DNA of 64,000 nucleotides from Anadara kagoshimensis (Eukaryota; Mollusca; Bivalvia; Arcoida; Arcidae), in contig CM037862.1 of the NCBI GenBank assembly GCA_021292105.1, positions 29,792,169-29,856,168 on the forward strand, read 5' to 3'. Positions 1 to 12,400 of the stretch are shown piece after piece; position 1 is the stretch's first letter, and each line of letters opens with the position of its first letter. Under the pieces are notes generated by a model. It worked only from the letters and a program-made list of their open reading frames with translations, ran no database searches and was not told where the DNA came from. Both the position numbers and the translations under genes were made by a program.

Positions 1-235
1 GTCATGGGTTCAGAGGTCAAGGTCACAGATATGAAACAATACTGAAATGGTTAATTATCTTGAAAACTATTAACTTTTTGTATAGGCATGTATACTAGAA
101 TGTTGTAGGTATTGATACAACGGTTATTATGATGTAAAAAAAGTTGTTGGGGTTTAGTATTTATGTTTTCTTTAAATCTATCAGCTAGCCATTAGTTATC
201 AGGTGAGCGTATCAGGCCCATGGGCCTCTTGTTAA
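1..235 (+). repeat. Right end of a dispersed bivalve-type repeat
   Basis: The stretch ends in CAGGTGAGCG followed by GGCCCATGGGCC and CTCTTG. The mirror-image arrangement occurs at about 45163-45200, and a diverged version at about 30630-30665. The phrase CTTTTTGTATAGGCATGTAT is shared with 29550-29570. The left part of this copy is outside the window. It lies between SLC46-like exon 2 and whatever 3' exons that gene has off the left edge. Confidence 0.6.
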
Positions 236-284
236 AAATTACCTGGAACTATTAACATACAAAAAATTAAATAAATAAACAAAC

Positions 285-2024
285 CTTGTCGCTGTTCTTC
301 AACCATCTTTGATGATAGTGCCCTGAACATAGGAAATGGTAGAATGGATAACAATCCAACTGCTACGGCTGAAAATTGAGGGCAAATTTGCGTAAAATGA
401 AGTACACGTATGGTAGTATATGTTATCGTTCACAATTTATTACTAGAATATTTGAAGCTGAGAACAATAACTTGGCCATTGCCAAAGTAACCAGAAACCC
501 GTGTTATACAAATGAAACAAGTTATACAACAAATCAAATCCCCGACTTTACACGGGTACTGGAAAAATCACATGATATCCTGTGGTGGCAGCGGTGGGAT
601 TGCAGTACCTTAACAAATACCAAATAATTGAGTTTGAGTTGTCTTTGTGGAGAGTATACTTCATATATTTCGAGTATAAAAACGAAACCCCATCTTGCAT
701 ACAAAACACAATCTCTACTTGAGAATATGATTTTCATCTCAACTACAAAGCCATTGCACTGCGTTTTGCATCGACATTGTTAGTGTCCGATTCGTAAAAT
801 TGTCCTGTTGCAAAATATGAAGTAAAATTCTTAAATATTAAATTTATCGGGGAAAATATGTAAAACCTTCTACTTACCTATATAAAGCATATATGTTTCT
901 GTAGAAAAAGACAAAACGGCATAATTTGCACATCCAGACAAAAGCCCAAGAAAAGCTAGGCTTTCGTCCTTGAAACAACAATGCAGCAATTTAATCGCAC
1001 TTATCCCTATGACCAATTTTGTGAAATTTGATGCACTCATAAACCACCCAATATCAGATGACCGGAAACATAATGGCGATCGAAGAAGAAACAGTGTTTC
1101 GATGTTTTCGGCTGACCCGTTGGTAGTTATAACTAGACAGAACGCTATCATTATTATAACAAACTTCCACACAGGATTTCCCTTTATATACGATTTACTT
1201 CTGTAAAACCCAGTAAAATTTTGAAATGCTTTATTGACGGTAATTTTTTCAGATCCTTTATATTTGTTAGTTTCTCCAACAAACGCAAAAGCTAGAACAG
1301 ACGACAGAATTGTAAGTCCACAACCTATTAAAACCGGATATAGATATCCTGAAAGTTCGATTAGGTACCCTGTTGCAATTTGAGTCGCACTCACTCCAAA
1401 TCCTAGAAAAAGGTCTAGTAATGCGACGCCAAAAGTTCTGTCGTTGTTTGTTTTTGTTGTATCAGCAGCAGACGATAGAAATCCAACATGGAAGGTATAA
1501 TATGATCCTCCTAAGCCACCAATGAGATATGCAATAACTAAATAAATTATATCTAGGTCAAAATAAATTACCACTGACACGATAGCTAGTTTCAGACCTT
1601 GTCCACTGATCGAAACCAAAAATAAAAATTTCCTTCCTAAAAAATCTGAAAAGATTCCAAAAACCACTACCGTTATCAAAGCGACACCATCTTCTGCTAA
1701 AGAAACGTACCATAACCATTCAGACGCCTCTTTCTGAAACCTGTTTTCGTCTGCTGATCCATTTATCTGACAAGCAGTTTGGTTGTCATTGGACAGTTCA
1801 GAAATAATTGTTGTATTGTCTGAATGCACAACAAGCCAGTGATATACAAACTGACTCAGTGTCATTGTGGCCATTTGTATACTACCAATAAAAATAACAA
1901 CAATAACATACAACACCACGCGTCCATCTTGTTTTCTTGATTTTGTATTGTTTTCTGTCCTGTCTTCTTTTACTTTGTTTACAAGAAGTGGTTCCTTCTC
2001 ATTGTGAAAATTAGTTTCCTCCAT
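285..2024 (-). CDS. SLC46-family transporter, copy A (3' end off window)
   Basis: Proton-coupled folate transporter-like member of the major facilitator superfamily, expected in the plasma or an internal membrane; substrate unknown. Coding exon 1 runs 2024 to 878 (382 codons plus one base) and ends at a GTAAGT donor. Exon 2 runs 368 to 285 (84 nt, CAG acceptor, GTTTG donor) and keeps phase 1. The remaining exon(s) are left of position 1. Visible are a short acidic N-terminus with a KEPLL motif, a first membrane segment near residues 36-60, a luminal loop with NxT/S sequons, the family motif SDFLGRK in the loop between segments 2 and 3, and LLRSPLCF near residue 313. Exon 2 encodes the region around membrane segment 10 or 11. 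The start is the first ATG, matching the two paralogues to the right. The exon is intact with no frameshift, so I take the gene as probably functional. Human family members are about 460 aa. Confidence 0.85.
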
Positions 2025-2204
2025 TTTTGTTGCTATCTGTTAAAATCCGTAGTTTACATTGGTGATTATCACCGACTGGTGTAGCCCATGTGATTAACCC
2101 GGTATTATTAGATAACTCAGATGTTGTAACTCTGAACTCATTATCTCTCCCTAAAGTTTGATTAATACTGTAAAATAAATACATTGGACTTGAATGCAGT
2201 ATAC

Positions 2205-2520
2205 AAAGGCTCAGTTAGTTTTAGAGTGATCGCTTCGTTTATGTCGTATGTGGGAGCTTGGGGTTCAAACCACGGGCGGGACTGGCAAAGACTTGAAATT
2301 GTTTGTTCTCTCGCCAAGCACTCGGCATTCAGTGACCTTAGAACGAGGCCGTAAGACATAATCCGGGTGACGATAGGCCTGGTACGCTATAGAACCTCAG
2401 CTGCACACTACCCTTACTACAATGCAAATGTCCTAATTTCTGCCACTTAACATATAATTGGTGGCGTCTGAGTATAATTGGAATATTCTTGATTGGGACG
2501 TAAATCCCTATTCAATCAGA
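2205..2520 (+). repeat. tRNA-derived SINE
   Basis: It has a tRNA-like head with an A-box-like start near 2213 and a B-box-like GGTTCAAACC near 2262. A conserved body follows (GACTTGAAA, TCGCCAAGCACTCGGCATTC) and a tail with GGTGGCGTCTGAGTATAATTG. The same layout recurs at 38495-38830, 30770-31105 and, reversed, at 4711-5018, 42275-42500, 44195-44475 and 47255-47585. Confidence 0.7.
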
Positions 2521-2529
2521 CATTTCAAA

Positions 2530-4540
2530 GCACATTTTCACTACACGTTCATCTATAAGCACTTTAGATTAAATCATTACTTTCATCAGTTTTATATTTA
2601 TTTACTTATAAAAACATGAATGTGCCAAAAACTTTTTAAAGAAAAAAAAAACAATGAAATACCATCGTATAATTCAAGGCCAATAGCATTCCATCATCTA
2701 GTCACGATAAGGTCTCTATTATAAAGAGTGGAGAGATGTAATGGCATCAAGGTTCCTTTACTGATTAGATGTCGAGACGGCCAGTTCCAGTGGAGAATAA
2801 CAAAGTTGATTGAGATAGCAACCTTCGAAAATTGATCTGGCAAACTTTCTCCCATTGCACTTGATGGGATTCGAACCTAAACAGTGATAAAGATGCAATG
2901 TAATGCATAATCCGTTGCTTGAAGCCACTGGGACACGTAGACCCCCTGTTGTATAAAAATCTGTTGTATGTCAGCACTAGTGTACTTACAAAGTTGTATA
3001 TCAAAGTTTTGTATTATATTATGTAAAGGTTGACATTTTTGTTTTTGAAGAAAAATGTGCATTCTTATTCCATAGGATCCAGGGTTTTAGTAAAGGGGCA
3101 TATTAGTATAAGGCGAGAGTCAAAACCACGAAGTACCTTGAGGTGTAAAGGCATAATCTCCTGGAAAATGTGTTTGGTTACAATCGTTGCTACATTAAAG
3201 ACAATAAAAATCATGCTATACCCACACTCTAAATTAAATACACTAAATGGTATTGTAAGTTAAATAAATGTGGAGCGTACGCCTCCTTTGAACTGCCAAA
3301 AAATCATTTTAGTTCTTTGACCTGCCAATTGTTTTACGTAAGAACCGTGAGACAGACAGTAGTACACAATGTATTATTGACTGGATAATACGTTTTACAT
3401 GCCGTTTGTTGTCTTGCATAGGTTCCAAATCAACCAACCTTAAATACCCAACTTAGTTTCAAAGTTTTTACTTTGCTCTTGGACATGGATTAGTATGTTT
3501 GTTTTTGATTTCGTTTGGCAATATGTTTATATTTAAAAATAAGTTTCAACTTGTAAATGCAACTCTAATTTTATATCAAACATAGTTGTATTTTTCAATT
3601 ATCGGTCAAAGATGTCTTGTACCTTTTTCAATAGCCTTTTTAAAAGTCAAGTAATGGGTTTGATAAACGATCCCGGTTGAAGCAAAAACCGTTTATTTTC
3701 AAAAGAACATTGGTTGTAATACGAATTGATGTTGGCGGACCTTTCAACATGTCCACTATACCCACACCGCAATGTCCGTCCAAAATCGACAATTTTATTT
3801 CATTTTTTTTTTTTTTTTTTTGTCCTTTCTTGCGTCATTCTCTCTTTATAACATGTATTTACATTGTGTCGTGTTCTTGTTGTTGGTTACAAAATACAAG
3901 CCACATGTTGTTTTAAACTCAAATCATGTCTGTCGTCAAATATCAAATTTATTGCAATCAGATAAGATACTAAAGAGTCCGTTAATCAGACTGAATGTTC
4001 GTCTTCTTTTCTATCATACTTGTCCGACGTGACATCAAAAGTGGTCTGAAATTAGAAAATTTAAGTATATTAAAGGAAATGACGTTTGAAATAATATTAG
4101 ACACCTGAGGGGTGTAGCTAGCCAAACAGAAAATCTTAACCTTCCGGAGCACCCGGTCTCTTTTACGTTAATACGTTTGTTTTTATTTTATAAGTGAACA
4201 TATCATATATACCCACCCTGACAAGGTATAATATTAATTAGATTAGTTGTCCTATATCAGTAATTCGTTCTTCATTCTTTTCTGATTATTTTGTTCTCTT
4301 TTCTTTTTTAAAACAAAATCTTAATTTTACTCAATTTTGTTAAATTATCAAAGGCAAAAAAGACTATTTCAGTATAACATCTTTGTCCTTAACACTAAAG
4401 CTTAATGACAGAATAATAAAATCTGAAAGCATAAAACTCACTCGGTCTCACTTTAATCCCAAATCTGTCTTGTAAAAGCCTAATTTCAAAATTCTGAGAA
4501 CACAGACTGCTTTCCCAAAATGTTAATTATTAATCAATTT
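2530..4540. other. Intergenic, between SLC46-like copies A and B
   Basis: No gene is supported here. There is a T homopolymer near 3800-3822. Two fragments resemble the inverted-repeat element at 33860-36200: 3455-3520 (sharing GGATTAGTATGTTTGTTTTT) and 4100-4165 (GGTGTAGCTAGC, then CCGGAGCACCCGG). The rest is AT-rich sequence with only short open frames. Confidence 0.5.
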
Positions 4541-4698
4541 TTATACGAACATTATCAGTAGCGCAGCGAGCATGTAGCATCCTCCCATGACCAAGAAGGT
4601 GAGACCAACCATCCAGTCTTGGGTTCGAGCGTATAAGTTGTTGTAAGCTGTAGTACCAGACAGTCTACCAACTATCTGTATTACAAAGAAGATAAAGC

Positions 4699-5030
4699 AT
4701 GCGATCAGAGTAGTGTTGAGTAGTGGTGTTTAAGGTCCCAGTCAAGAATATTCCACTTATATCGAGACGACGCTAGCTATAGGCGAAGGTGCAGTTATTT
4801 TGCCTTTGCGTTGCGCTGATGGCATTACACACCAGGTTTCTAAATCGTCCCACTTCTACCGTGACACGGGACCTTGTTTATTTATAGTTTCATCCGAAAG
4901 AACTGTTGACTTTTATTCCGTAATGCCGAGTGCTTGGCAAAAGAACAATCACTATCCACTGAAGTTCAAGTCTTGGGTCGATCACACGCTTTACCACTGA
5001 GCTACCGTAGTGGTATATATGCGATCAGAG
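4699..5030 (-). mobile_element. SINE insertion with 12-bp target duplication
   Basis: ATGCGATCAGAG occurs at 4699-4710 and again at 5019-5030, flanking a reversed tRNA-derived SINE (4711-5018). The SINE body has GTCCCAGTCAAGAATATTCC, ATATCGAGACG and a reversed tRNA-like head near 4985-5010. The left duplicate is coding sequence at the 5' edge of the last exon of SLC46-like copy B. The candidate pre-insertion acceptor (CTCTAG on the minus strand, AG at 5033-5034) is now about 320 bp from the exon. Confidence 0.85.
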
Positions 5031-5729
5031 AACTAGAGAGCGATTGTTTTACATAGTAGTGCTTCGCCAACGAGACTTCTGATTGAGAAAATAATAATAT
5101 AACATTAAAATGACCTTCTTAAAAGTATCCAAAAAATATTATTTTTGTACAAGAATATATATTTATTTGGGTATTATATATTATTTATTTATATATTATT
5201 TTGGGTCAAAATAGCCGAATAACTTAGATGCCACCAATAATTTATATTTATTAATAAATTGATCTTAAGCATAGAGAAAATTGTAGTTCACTTGGTTTTA
5301 CTATCTAGGACATTTAGAGAGAATGATATAGCGATACCTTGTTTGTCATCATCCACCATCCGGGAGGCTATCCCTCTGTATAATGGAAATGGAACTGTTG
5401 CCAAAATACCAACTACTATACCTAAAACATAATTAAAAATAATATATACCAACAGAAATACCTAAAACATAAAACCAATAGCAACATCTGTACCTAAATG
5501 CATACAAAATATATTAATAAACTAATGAAAATCCAATACAAAAATATTCATCTGATTGGAGCATGTTTTTCGAATACATACACAAAACAACTTTTAATTA
5601 TTGGATTCTACAGGACAAAGAGCTTATCCGCAAAATCAACAGGAATTTGAGCAGTTAAAGCTGAACTTAAGGAGCTGAGAAGGACTTAGAGCGAGTCAGT
5701 GCAAGAAAAGGGAGAAAAAGTTATTCTAA

Positions 5730-5835
5730 ACGTTACTGCGGACAATTTGTTAATTTGCTTGTCGAAGGTTTATGGTTTCCCGCTATGGGTACCCACCATC
5801 CCACAAATGACCGCATCGATACAAGTGACACATTA
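5730..5835 (+). repeat. Partial SINE tail-type repeat
   Basis: The stretch from CAATTTGTTAATTTGCTTGTCG through GTTTATGGTTTCCC resembles the segment at 36780-36860 (GTCAGTTTGCTTGCCGGAGG, then GATGGTTTTC) and the central parts of SINEs at 51945-52195 and 58588-58805. It lies in intron 1 of SLC46-like copy B. Confidence 0.4.
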
Positions 5836-7049
5836 TGAATAAGTCTTTAAACACGTTTATTTTTTTTTCCAAATTTTACATTACCTATGAAAAGTACTGA
5901 AGATTCCTTAGCAAATGCTTCAACGACAAAATACGATGTTCCGGTTACACAGCCAATAAAAACGATCAACTCATCACTGCAACATCTGTGAAACAACTTA
6001 ATCAGAGCAGTCCCTGTAATGTTTTGAACACATTCTTTGGCAAATTGGAACCAACTTATCATGTCTGATGTGTAACAAAATGGCGACCGTAACTGAAATA
6101 ATATCTCAATATTGAACCGGGAGACGTAAGGCATAAAGAACACAATGAATGAAAGAAAACATAAAATTAACTTCCAATTGAAATGATTGCCGAATTTGTT
6201 TTTGATATGAAAAATTCCAGCAGTATTGACGTATGCCCTTCGGATTGACAATTTCTCTCCCGTTTTATTTCCGAGTAGTTTAGTCTCGGGGATAAACAAA
6301 AGCACAACTCGTAAAACAGCATCCACATGAAATGATCACCGGGTAAACATATCCTAATAATTTTATGACATATCCTGTTGTAAGTTGAGCAGAACTTCTA
6401 CCAAGTGCCATAAAAATATCTAAAATGGCAATTTTAAATGAACGTGCTTTTGATTTATTTGTTGTGTCAGCAACCAAGCCGAGGTAACCAATGTGAAATG
6501 TATAACGTGCACCGGATATACCACCAACACCAAAAGCTATGACGAAGTACGCAAGATCCCAGTCCATGTAAATAAACCATACGATTAAACCACTCATTAT
6601 CGTATTTCCGAATAAAGATAGCAACATTAAAGGTTTTCGTCCGATAAAGTCCGAATTTAGTCCGAGTGTTAAAACAGTCAATAACGGCAATCCATACTCG
6701 GTTAATGTAAAATACCATAACCAGTTTGAAGTCGTCTGCTGAAGTTTATTCTCGTCTGAATTCTCGTTAATTTGGCAAGCTGAGGTTATATTCCTTATTG
6801 TTGAAGAATTGTTCCCGTTTGTTGTTCCGTTCCTATGGTGATCGTCTAGCCATTTATATACATATTGGTTAACTGTTAGATTACTTATCTGCAGTGAGCA
6901 GTTAAATAATGTCGTTGCAATGCTCAAAATGATCACTTTTGTTGTAGAGAAATGTACTTTTGTTTCAAAACCTTTGTCATAAAGCGTATTCTTTGCTAGG
7001 AGTGGTTTATCTTCAGAATCTGTGCTTGACATCATTTTGGCATTTGCCT

Positions 7050-7240
7050 CATGACAAATGACACGAGAGAATCTAAAACTCAGCGTCGCAACAGACGACA
7101 AGTGAAATTGTAACTTCACAACTCCGCTTCACTGCAGACAAGAGAACTGAAAATTTAACAACTCCGCTTTACAACAGATGACAAGATAACTGGAAACTAA
7201 ACAACTCAGCGTCGCAGCAGACGACAAGTGAATCCTACAC
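7050..7240. repeat. Short imperfect tandem repeat upstream of copy B
   Basis: Four related units of about 40-50 bp each carry an AACTCxGCxT start and a GACAAG-type end (AACTCAGCGTCGCARCAGAC in the first and last units, AACTCCGCTT in the middle two). The first unit overlaps the region just 5' of the chosen start codon of SLC46-like copy B, so the array is probably leader or promoter DNA. Confidence 0.6.
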
Positions 7241-7734
7241 TGAACGAAGCCCGATTCGATCATGTAGTATGTATTATGTCAAGGTCATATATAGATTTTA
7301 ATTCATCTTCTTAAGTCATAAAACTGATATCAAGACACCAAGATAACAGCAGTGTCAGTTCACGTATGGGATATGTATAATTCCAATGTCTAAATTAAAT
7401 TATATATTTAATATGTAAACGTTGTTACAGGTTTTCATTAGCCCCTGTTTTATATTCAAAATTAAGTTGCATGATACCATATCTTTGTAAAGACAGATAT
7501 GCATATAAAGTACATCCTGCCTTAAAGGCCAACTTTATAGAAGGGCCACCTATTTATAAAAGACCAGTAGAATTGTATCCCAATTTTTCTTTATTCGTAT
7601 TATTTGAACCTGTATATAAAAAACACTTGCCCATAAAACCCACTTTTACTGGTTCTCTTGGGTTGCCTGTATAGATAGGTTTGACTGTACATGTATTTTG
7701 AACCATATCTCTACAAACTATTTTGTTTTCTTGT

Positions 7735-7870
7735 GGTCATCCAAAGTCGGGATATAAAACTTTTTGAGGGCCTCGGTAAGCAAAGGCTTGCAATACCCCT
7801 GATTCAACAATTTATTTGTAAGCAGCTTGTCGTGTTGTGTAAAGTTCCTGTCCTTGAAACAAACTCTATT
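7735..7870 (+). repeat. Terminal fragment of the 18.3-kb palindromic element family
   Basis: It shares AAAACTTTTTGAGGGCC and AGGCTTGCAAT with 36228-36270, and CAATTTATTTGTAAGCAGCTTG with the ends of the palindrome at 18331-18920. Only one arm is present. Confidence 0.6.
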
Positions 7871-8189
7871 ATAGGGTAGCATAGCATATACAAATGCACC
7901 ATAAGCACAAGAAAAATCTTATTTTTATATTGATATTTAATCAATGTTAACATTTTTATTTTTTGTAAAGAAAAAATAAGTGTATGAAGAAGTTATAATT
8001 ATTTGTAAAAGATCAAACATAAAACTTCATTATATTTTAAAACAAAACACAAAAAATGAGTTTTAATAATATTAAAAAAGAGCAGTCAAAGAGTGGCAAA
8101 AACAACCTGACCTGATTTTAAAAATGCAGTTTGTATTAATATACCTATTGTGAATATCTCGAAATTTGATTGTTTAATGAGCGTGTGGG

Positions 8190-8720
8190 TAAATTTAATG
8201 TCACCCTCAGATTTCAGAAAATCTGACGCACAGGGTGACATTACGTGAGCAGTTGCCATTACGAAAAAATGCGTATGTGGTTCGAACGCATTCGTCTTCT
8301 AAATCGGTACAACGCTCTTCTAAAGTCATGTTAACAATGATTAATGTTACAAGCGTATTGAAGAAACGCTGAAGCAATTGACAGAGCAAAAAGATGCAAA
8401 AAATACGCAAAGAACCGTGAAAAGAAGCGTAAGCTTATTTGGAGAATTTCTGGGTGTGGAAAATTGTGAATTTGAAAGTTTTTCAAAACAAGCTTTGAAT
8501 GAGCAATGGATAATATTTTGCGTTGATTAGATCCAAAACGGGAGGTGACTGCACAGCATAATAAAATCCGAAGGTCGGTTTAATTAAATAAATATTACAT
8601 TTCTGATATGGTAACGGTCCATATTTGTCACCCGTCGAAATTGTGAACCTCGACGACAATAAAATTTCTCAGAGTGACAAAATGGACAGTCACCCCATCA
8701 GAAATGTAATATTGGGATTC
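8190..8720. mobile_element. Small palindromic (MITE-like) element
   Basis: The right half, 8596-8714, has arms that pair: ATATTACATTTCTGAT on the left and ATCAGAAATGTAATATT on the right, then TTGTCAC and GTGACAA further in, with an inner GTCGA/TCGAC stem near 8627-8652. A separate hairpin with TGTCACCCTCAGATTT and GGGTGACATT occupies about 8197-8247. No transposase frame is visible. The 67-residue open frame in the region is not convincing. Confidence 0.55.
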
Positions 8721-9445
8721 CGGTAGAAATACAAATAAAGAGGAAATTGACACATCTCTCAATCATTGCTAAAAAGGACCGTAGGTTTTAACTTAAGTCG
8801 ACAACATCTGTCAATCGTTGCTTAAAAGTAGAGCATCTTAGGTTTTAGACGGAGGTAGATTCTAGGTGCTTGAAATTAGCATCAAAACCGCATCTGTCAG
8901 TCATTGTTACAGATTTACCCAGTAGGGCAGGTATTCAGTAACTTCCACTGATGATGGCTATAAAAACCATTTGAATTGTCATTATCATATTTAGGTTTCC
9001 ATCCAATTCGGGTAAAACACTGCAAGGATGATAGCAACAAGAATGACTTCTTGGTGTCATCCGAACTTCTCTCCCGAGGCATATCGTTGGTCGCATTCAC
9101 TTTGTTTTGGGTTTTTTTTTTTTTTTGGTGTTTTTAGGGGTCACTTTTCAGACAATAATGCAATCTGAAGATCTCGGTTTTAAGAAATCCAATGTCTGCA
9201 AATGGAATATAGCAATGAATTTAAGAGCAAAACGCATCTATAATCAATTTCACTAAAATAAAGGAATGGCATTGGATATATGCATTATACACACTGCCAG
9301 ACTTTACTGTCATACTTCGGTGCAGTCTAGTGTGATCTGGCTGATACTGCATCGCAGTGCAAAGATTAATTAAAATGCCCTCATACAAGCCTAAGGCTTA
9401 TTAAAGTTGTTTTATATAGAAAAAGCAAAGTTAAAACAAAATGTT

Positions 9446-12400
9446 CTATCTTTTATCTGTTTCGTCTATATCTTGGTATGCGTTTTCATTCTTTCGGCTT
9501 GAAATCATAGCTGGACTGAAAAAAATTAAAAAAGACAAATTACTCGAAAAAATTAAAAACATTGTCATGAACACAAGCGGAAGCCTAAATAGAATATTTG
9601 TCTTAAAAACTTGATCCCAGATTTCCTCATTAACTAACAAAAATAAGAACACGCCGTATACAGGTAAGAACAAACAATATATAAGAGTAATGACCAAAAT
9701 ATTGAGACAACAAATTACATAAAACTTTTGAAAGACAGCAAATTTAACGAATCATCATACACTGTTCTGAACGTCATTATACTCTTGAAATAGCATTACA
9801 ATATGATTGCAATTGTAATCTGTTAATCAGTATATTAGAGTGAAGTGGAGTTAAGGAATCAAGACTCTTTCACTTATATGTGGATGCTCAATTCATTGTT
9901 GGTGGAGACACCGGAGTACCCTAGAAAAACCATCGACCGTTCCGCAAGCGCACAGACAAACTTTCTCATACTATGGTCTTAGTTTTATACGTACATTAGA
10001 AGTACTGCTGCTACCAAATAAAATACTGCCATAACAAAGAATGCTATTCCTGGCATAATGTCCTGTGTGTGAGCATAGATGTTATTGAAGGCCGAATTCC
10101 CAGCTAACCTGCATGCTATCTGTAATATCACAATGTTGGAAAACAGTGCACCTGAAAAATATAAAAAGTTTCAAACTTTATTAAAAACTTTCTGTTGGCT
10201 GTATAAACCTTTACTCTGCGCTGTTACGTTGTTCTCTTCTCATTATATAACCCCTTTAACGTCGCGGTATAACCCATTTTACCTCGCGTTATTGCATCTT
10301 ACACTTTCCGTTATGAGATTTCCACTTGGTATTATTACATCTTTCACTTCGCTTTACTAGTTCTTTCGATTCACTTCTCTTTATCCTATTACGTATTTTA
10401 GTTCGAGTTTTAACGTCTTTTCTTTTTCTTTATTATGCCTTTTGATATATTTTGACACATGCACGAAAGAAATATAGTAGTTCTTGTAATAGGTAATAAG
10501 ATGAAACGAGTGTATAAAAATTCGTATGTTAAAATTTCACACTAGAACTGCATGGGAGAAAAAAATAAGTATACATACCTTGTTTGTCGTCATCAACCAT
10601 TCGTGACGTCATACCTTTGTACATAGGTAACGGAATAGTTGATAAAATCCCAACAACAACAGCTAAAAATAATAATAATAATAATAAAACATCTGAACTA
10701 ATAATGTATCTTGGTATTTATTGTAATCAATTAAGCTAAATATCACTTTTGACAATGAACAAACGTTGAATGTTGAATCTAACATTTTGAGCAGCATTTT
10801 GTTTTGGATATTTTATGAAGCATACAACCAATATCATTTATCATGAGATCAAACACTAACATACCCGTCAAATGTCTAAATACAAACTACAACATCTGGT
10901 ACCAAAAAGCAAAGCAAAAACATACAAGATGCATGATACATATATGTTAGAAATATTTTTCAATAGATTTGTTGCGGTTAACGGGGTATAAACAAGTGGC
11001 AATTCAAACTGCTTTAAGGTTTAATGAGAATCTCAACGTTCAAAATCTAGTTTATACCCCGTAAAACACAACAAATTGAAAGTTATTTCTAAAATACTTT
11101 ACAGGTGGGTTCTCAACTGAATCCTAACCGTCAGTATTTTTCATGTTACATACCACTTGTTTTAAGAGTGTTTCGAGATCCTGTTTTTAAACTAGGGAAC
11201 AAATAAACACTATGTTCGATGTTTTAAAGTCTCAATACGCGTCAGTATCGTGTCTTGTTTCTCATTTCGTTCGTTTTGTTTTAGGATTTTCGTGATTGTC
11301 CTGGCTGGCTGTTACAATGTATTATAGAAAAAAATAAGTATCCGAATACTCACCTAAGTACATCATCCATTCCGTCTTTGAGAAACCCATTACAATGAAA
11401 TAAGCACTTCCGGTGAAACAACCAATTAATGCAATTGTTACATCGTTCATACATCTGTGGAAAAGTTTGACTAGTAACATTCCAAAAATAGAATGTAAAC
11501 ATTCTTTCGTAAACTGAAACCACCCAATCAAGTCTGACGTGAAACAAAATGGCGACCGTAACTGAAATAACGTCTCAATTGGTATTCTAGACACAAGAGG
11601 TGCAAAATATATTGTGAACGAGAAGAGACTTATTCCAAATATCCAGTTTTTGTTTCCTTTTATTGTGTCTTTATTCCAATAAAAACCTGTAAGATTTCTC
11701 CATCCAGATCTAAATGAAATTTTCACATCATTTCGTCGTTTGAGTGTTTCTGGTATAAAAATGAGAACAAGAATTGCACCAATAAAGCAAAAACCACACG
11801 ATATAATTACAGGGTACATGTAACCAGCATAACTTATAACATATCCAGTTATTATTTGTCCAGAGCTTGACCCAATAGCCATTAAAATGTCCAATATAGC
11901 TATCTTAAATGACCGGTCTTTATTCTGCCCCGTTGTATCTGCTACGGATCCCAAATATCCAATATGAAATGAATACCGTGAACCCGCTAAAGCTCCGATG
12001 GCGAAGGCTATTAAGAAATAAATTAAGTTTAGGTTAAGAAAAATAAACAATGCAAAAACACCATTCATTATGGAATTCCCAATCAGTGAAATCAACATGA
12101 CGGGTTTTCTTCCAATAAAATCCGAGTATACTCCGAGTGTAAGGACAAATATTATCGGTAGTCCGTATTCCACTAATGACAAATACCAGATCCATTTGGA
12201 AGCTAGCTTTTGTATCTCGTTTTCCCTTGATGATCCATTGTTGGTACATATATCTGTAGTGTTGTCAGTTCCAGATGTGTTGCCGTAGTTTTCACCCAAC
12301 CATTTATAAACATACTGGTTCACTGTCATATTAGTAATCATCAGTGAACAGTTGAAAAGTGTTGTGATTATACTCATCAAAATGGGTCGAGTAACAGGTG

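Larger units (their letters stand above)
4541..7035 (-). pseudogene. SLC46-family transporter, copy B, probable pseudogene
   Basis: A paralogue of the copies on both sides. Exon 1 runs 7035 (or the adjacent ATG at 7032) to 5885, exon 2 5421 to 5338 (84 nt, same phase), and the last recognisable exon about 4706 to 4541, ending TTCGTATAA. It keeps SDFIGRK between segments 2 and 3, luminal N-glycosylation sequons and QLRSPFCY. Two lesions are visible. Around 6296-6330 the frame shifts: where copy C has 39 nt between the codons for SCG and PET, this copy has 31, a net loss of 8 nt in membrane segment 6. The reading continues well conserved in the second frame, so the shift is recent or an assembly error. 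Second, a SINE (4711-5018) sits exactly at the start of the last exon, so no AG acceptor directly precedes it. The fourth exon present in copy C was not found. If the shift is an assembly error, the gene would still have a disturbed 3' end. Confidence 0.75.
7245..9445. other. Intergenic, between SLC46-like copies B and C
   Basis: No gene is supported. It holds the inverted-repeat-element fragment at 7735-7870, the hairpin element at 8190-8720, a weak repeated motif ATCTxTCAATCxTTGCT between 8745 and 8910, and a T run near 9109-9126. The remaining sequence is AT-rich without exon-like blocks. Confidence 0.5.

Noticed and set aside
970..1206. Plus-strand 78-codon frame
   Set aside because: Antisense to the intact SLC46-like exon 1.
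2205..2290. Functional tRNA gene
   Set aside because: Only A- and B-box-like words within a longer repeat found many times; no cloverleaf with paired acceptor stem.
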